From Lachnospiraceae bacterium (GTDB lineage Bacteria > Bacillota > Clostridia > Lachnospirales > Lachnospiraceae), in contig JAILOK010000121.1 in assembly GCA_024690825.1 (NCBI GenBank), positions 1 through 34,542 of the forward strand: 34,542 bases of DNA, in the 5' to 3' direction. Shown here in pieces: positions 34,467 to 34,542 of the stretch. The notes beneath the pieces are model-generated. The model was not told the origin of the DNA. It ran no database searches and saw only the letters and a program-made list of their open reading frames with translations. The translations under genes were made by a program, and so were the position numbers. Position 1 is the stretch's first letter, and the number at the start of each line of letters is the position of its first letter.

Positions 34467-34542
<76 letters not shown>

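Overview
The window comes from a low- to mid-GC Firmicute, most likely a butyrate-producing member of the Lachnospiraceae (Butyrivibrio- or Coprococcus-like). The evidence is a thl-crt-hbd-bcd-etfB-etfA operon followed by ptb-buk, purine-rich Shine-Dalgarno sites, Firmicute-type gene neighbourhoods (hpf, secA-prfB, tsaE-tsaB-rimI-tsaD), tRNAs without encoded CCA, and the first ~76 nt of a 16S rRNA gene with a Clostridia-like start. The genus call is an inference.

Left part (1-2945): a decaying peptide-export/RiPP-like cluster. It has the 3' part of an NHLP/NHLM-type exporter ABC gene with an internal frameshifting deletion in the ATPase, an ECF sigma factor overlapping it, and three small genes with Gly-Gly leader motifs. 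It ends in a displaced fragment of the EF-Tu C-terminus followed by a terminator, which looks like an integration or rearrangement scar.

Middle-left part (2950-12313): an FkbH-type HAD/GNAT enzyme converges on a FabG-like SDR. Next come an SH3b-NlpC/P60 wall hydrolase, the long-form hibernation factor hpf, and a four-gene dlt-like operon (adenylating ligase, carrier protein, MBOAT, SGNH protein). FkbH, SDR and the dlt-like genes may form one surface-polymer acylation system whose acyl group is not necessarily D-alanine.

Central part (12305-25582): butyrate synthesis from acetyl-CoA to crotonyl-CoA to butyryl-CoA with electron-transfer flavoprotein, then ptb-buk from its own promoter, continuing with short spacing into secA, prfB and hom. 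The usual hpf/secA-prfB neighbourhood is therefore split by about 12.8 kb of surface and butyrate genes.

Right part (25581-34542): a small HExxH protein on the minus strand, diverging from an FMN-riboswitch-controlled riboflavin transporter (ribU). A leaderless-looking tsaE then heads a tightly overlapping cluster: tsaB, rimI, rnz, an unknown membrane-anchored protein, tsaD, ispD and a large membrane protein. The window ends with two tRNA-Ser genes flanking a strongly base-paired unassigned segment, a rrn leader and the 5' end of 16S rRNA.
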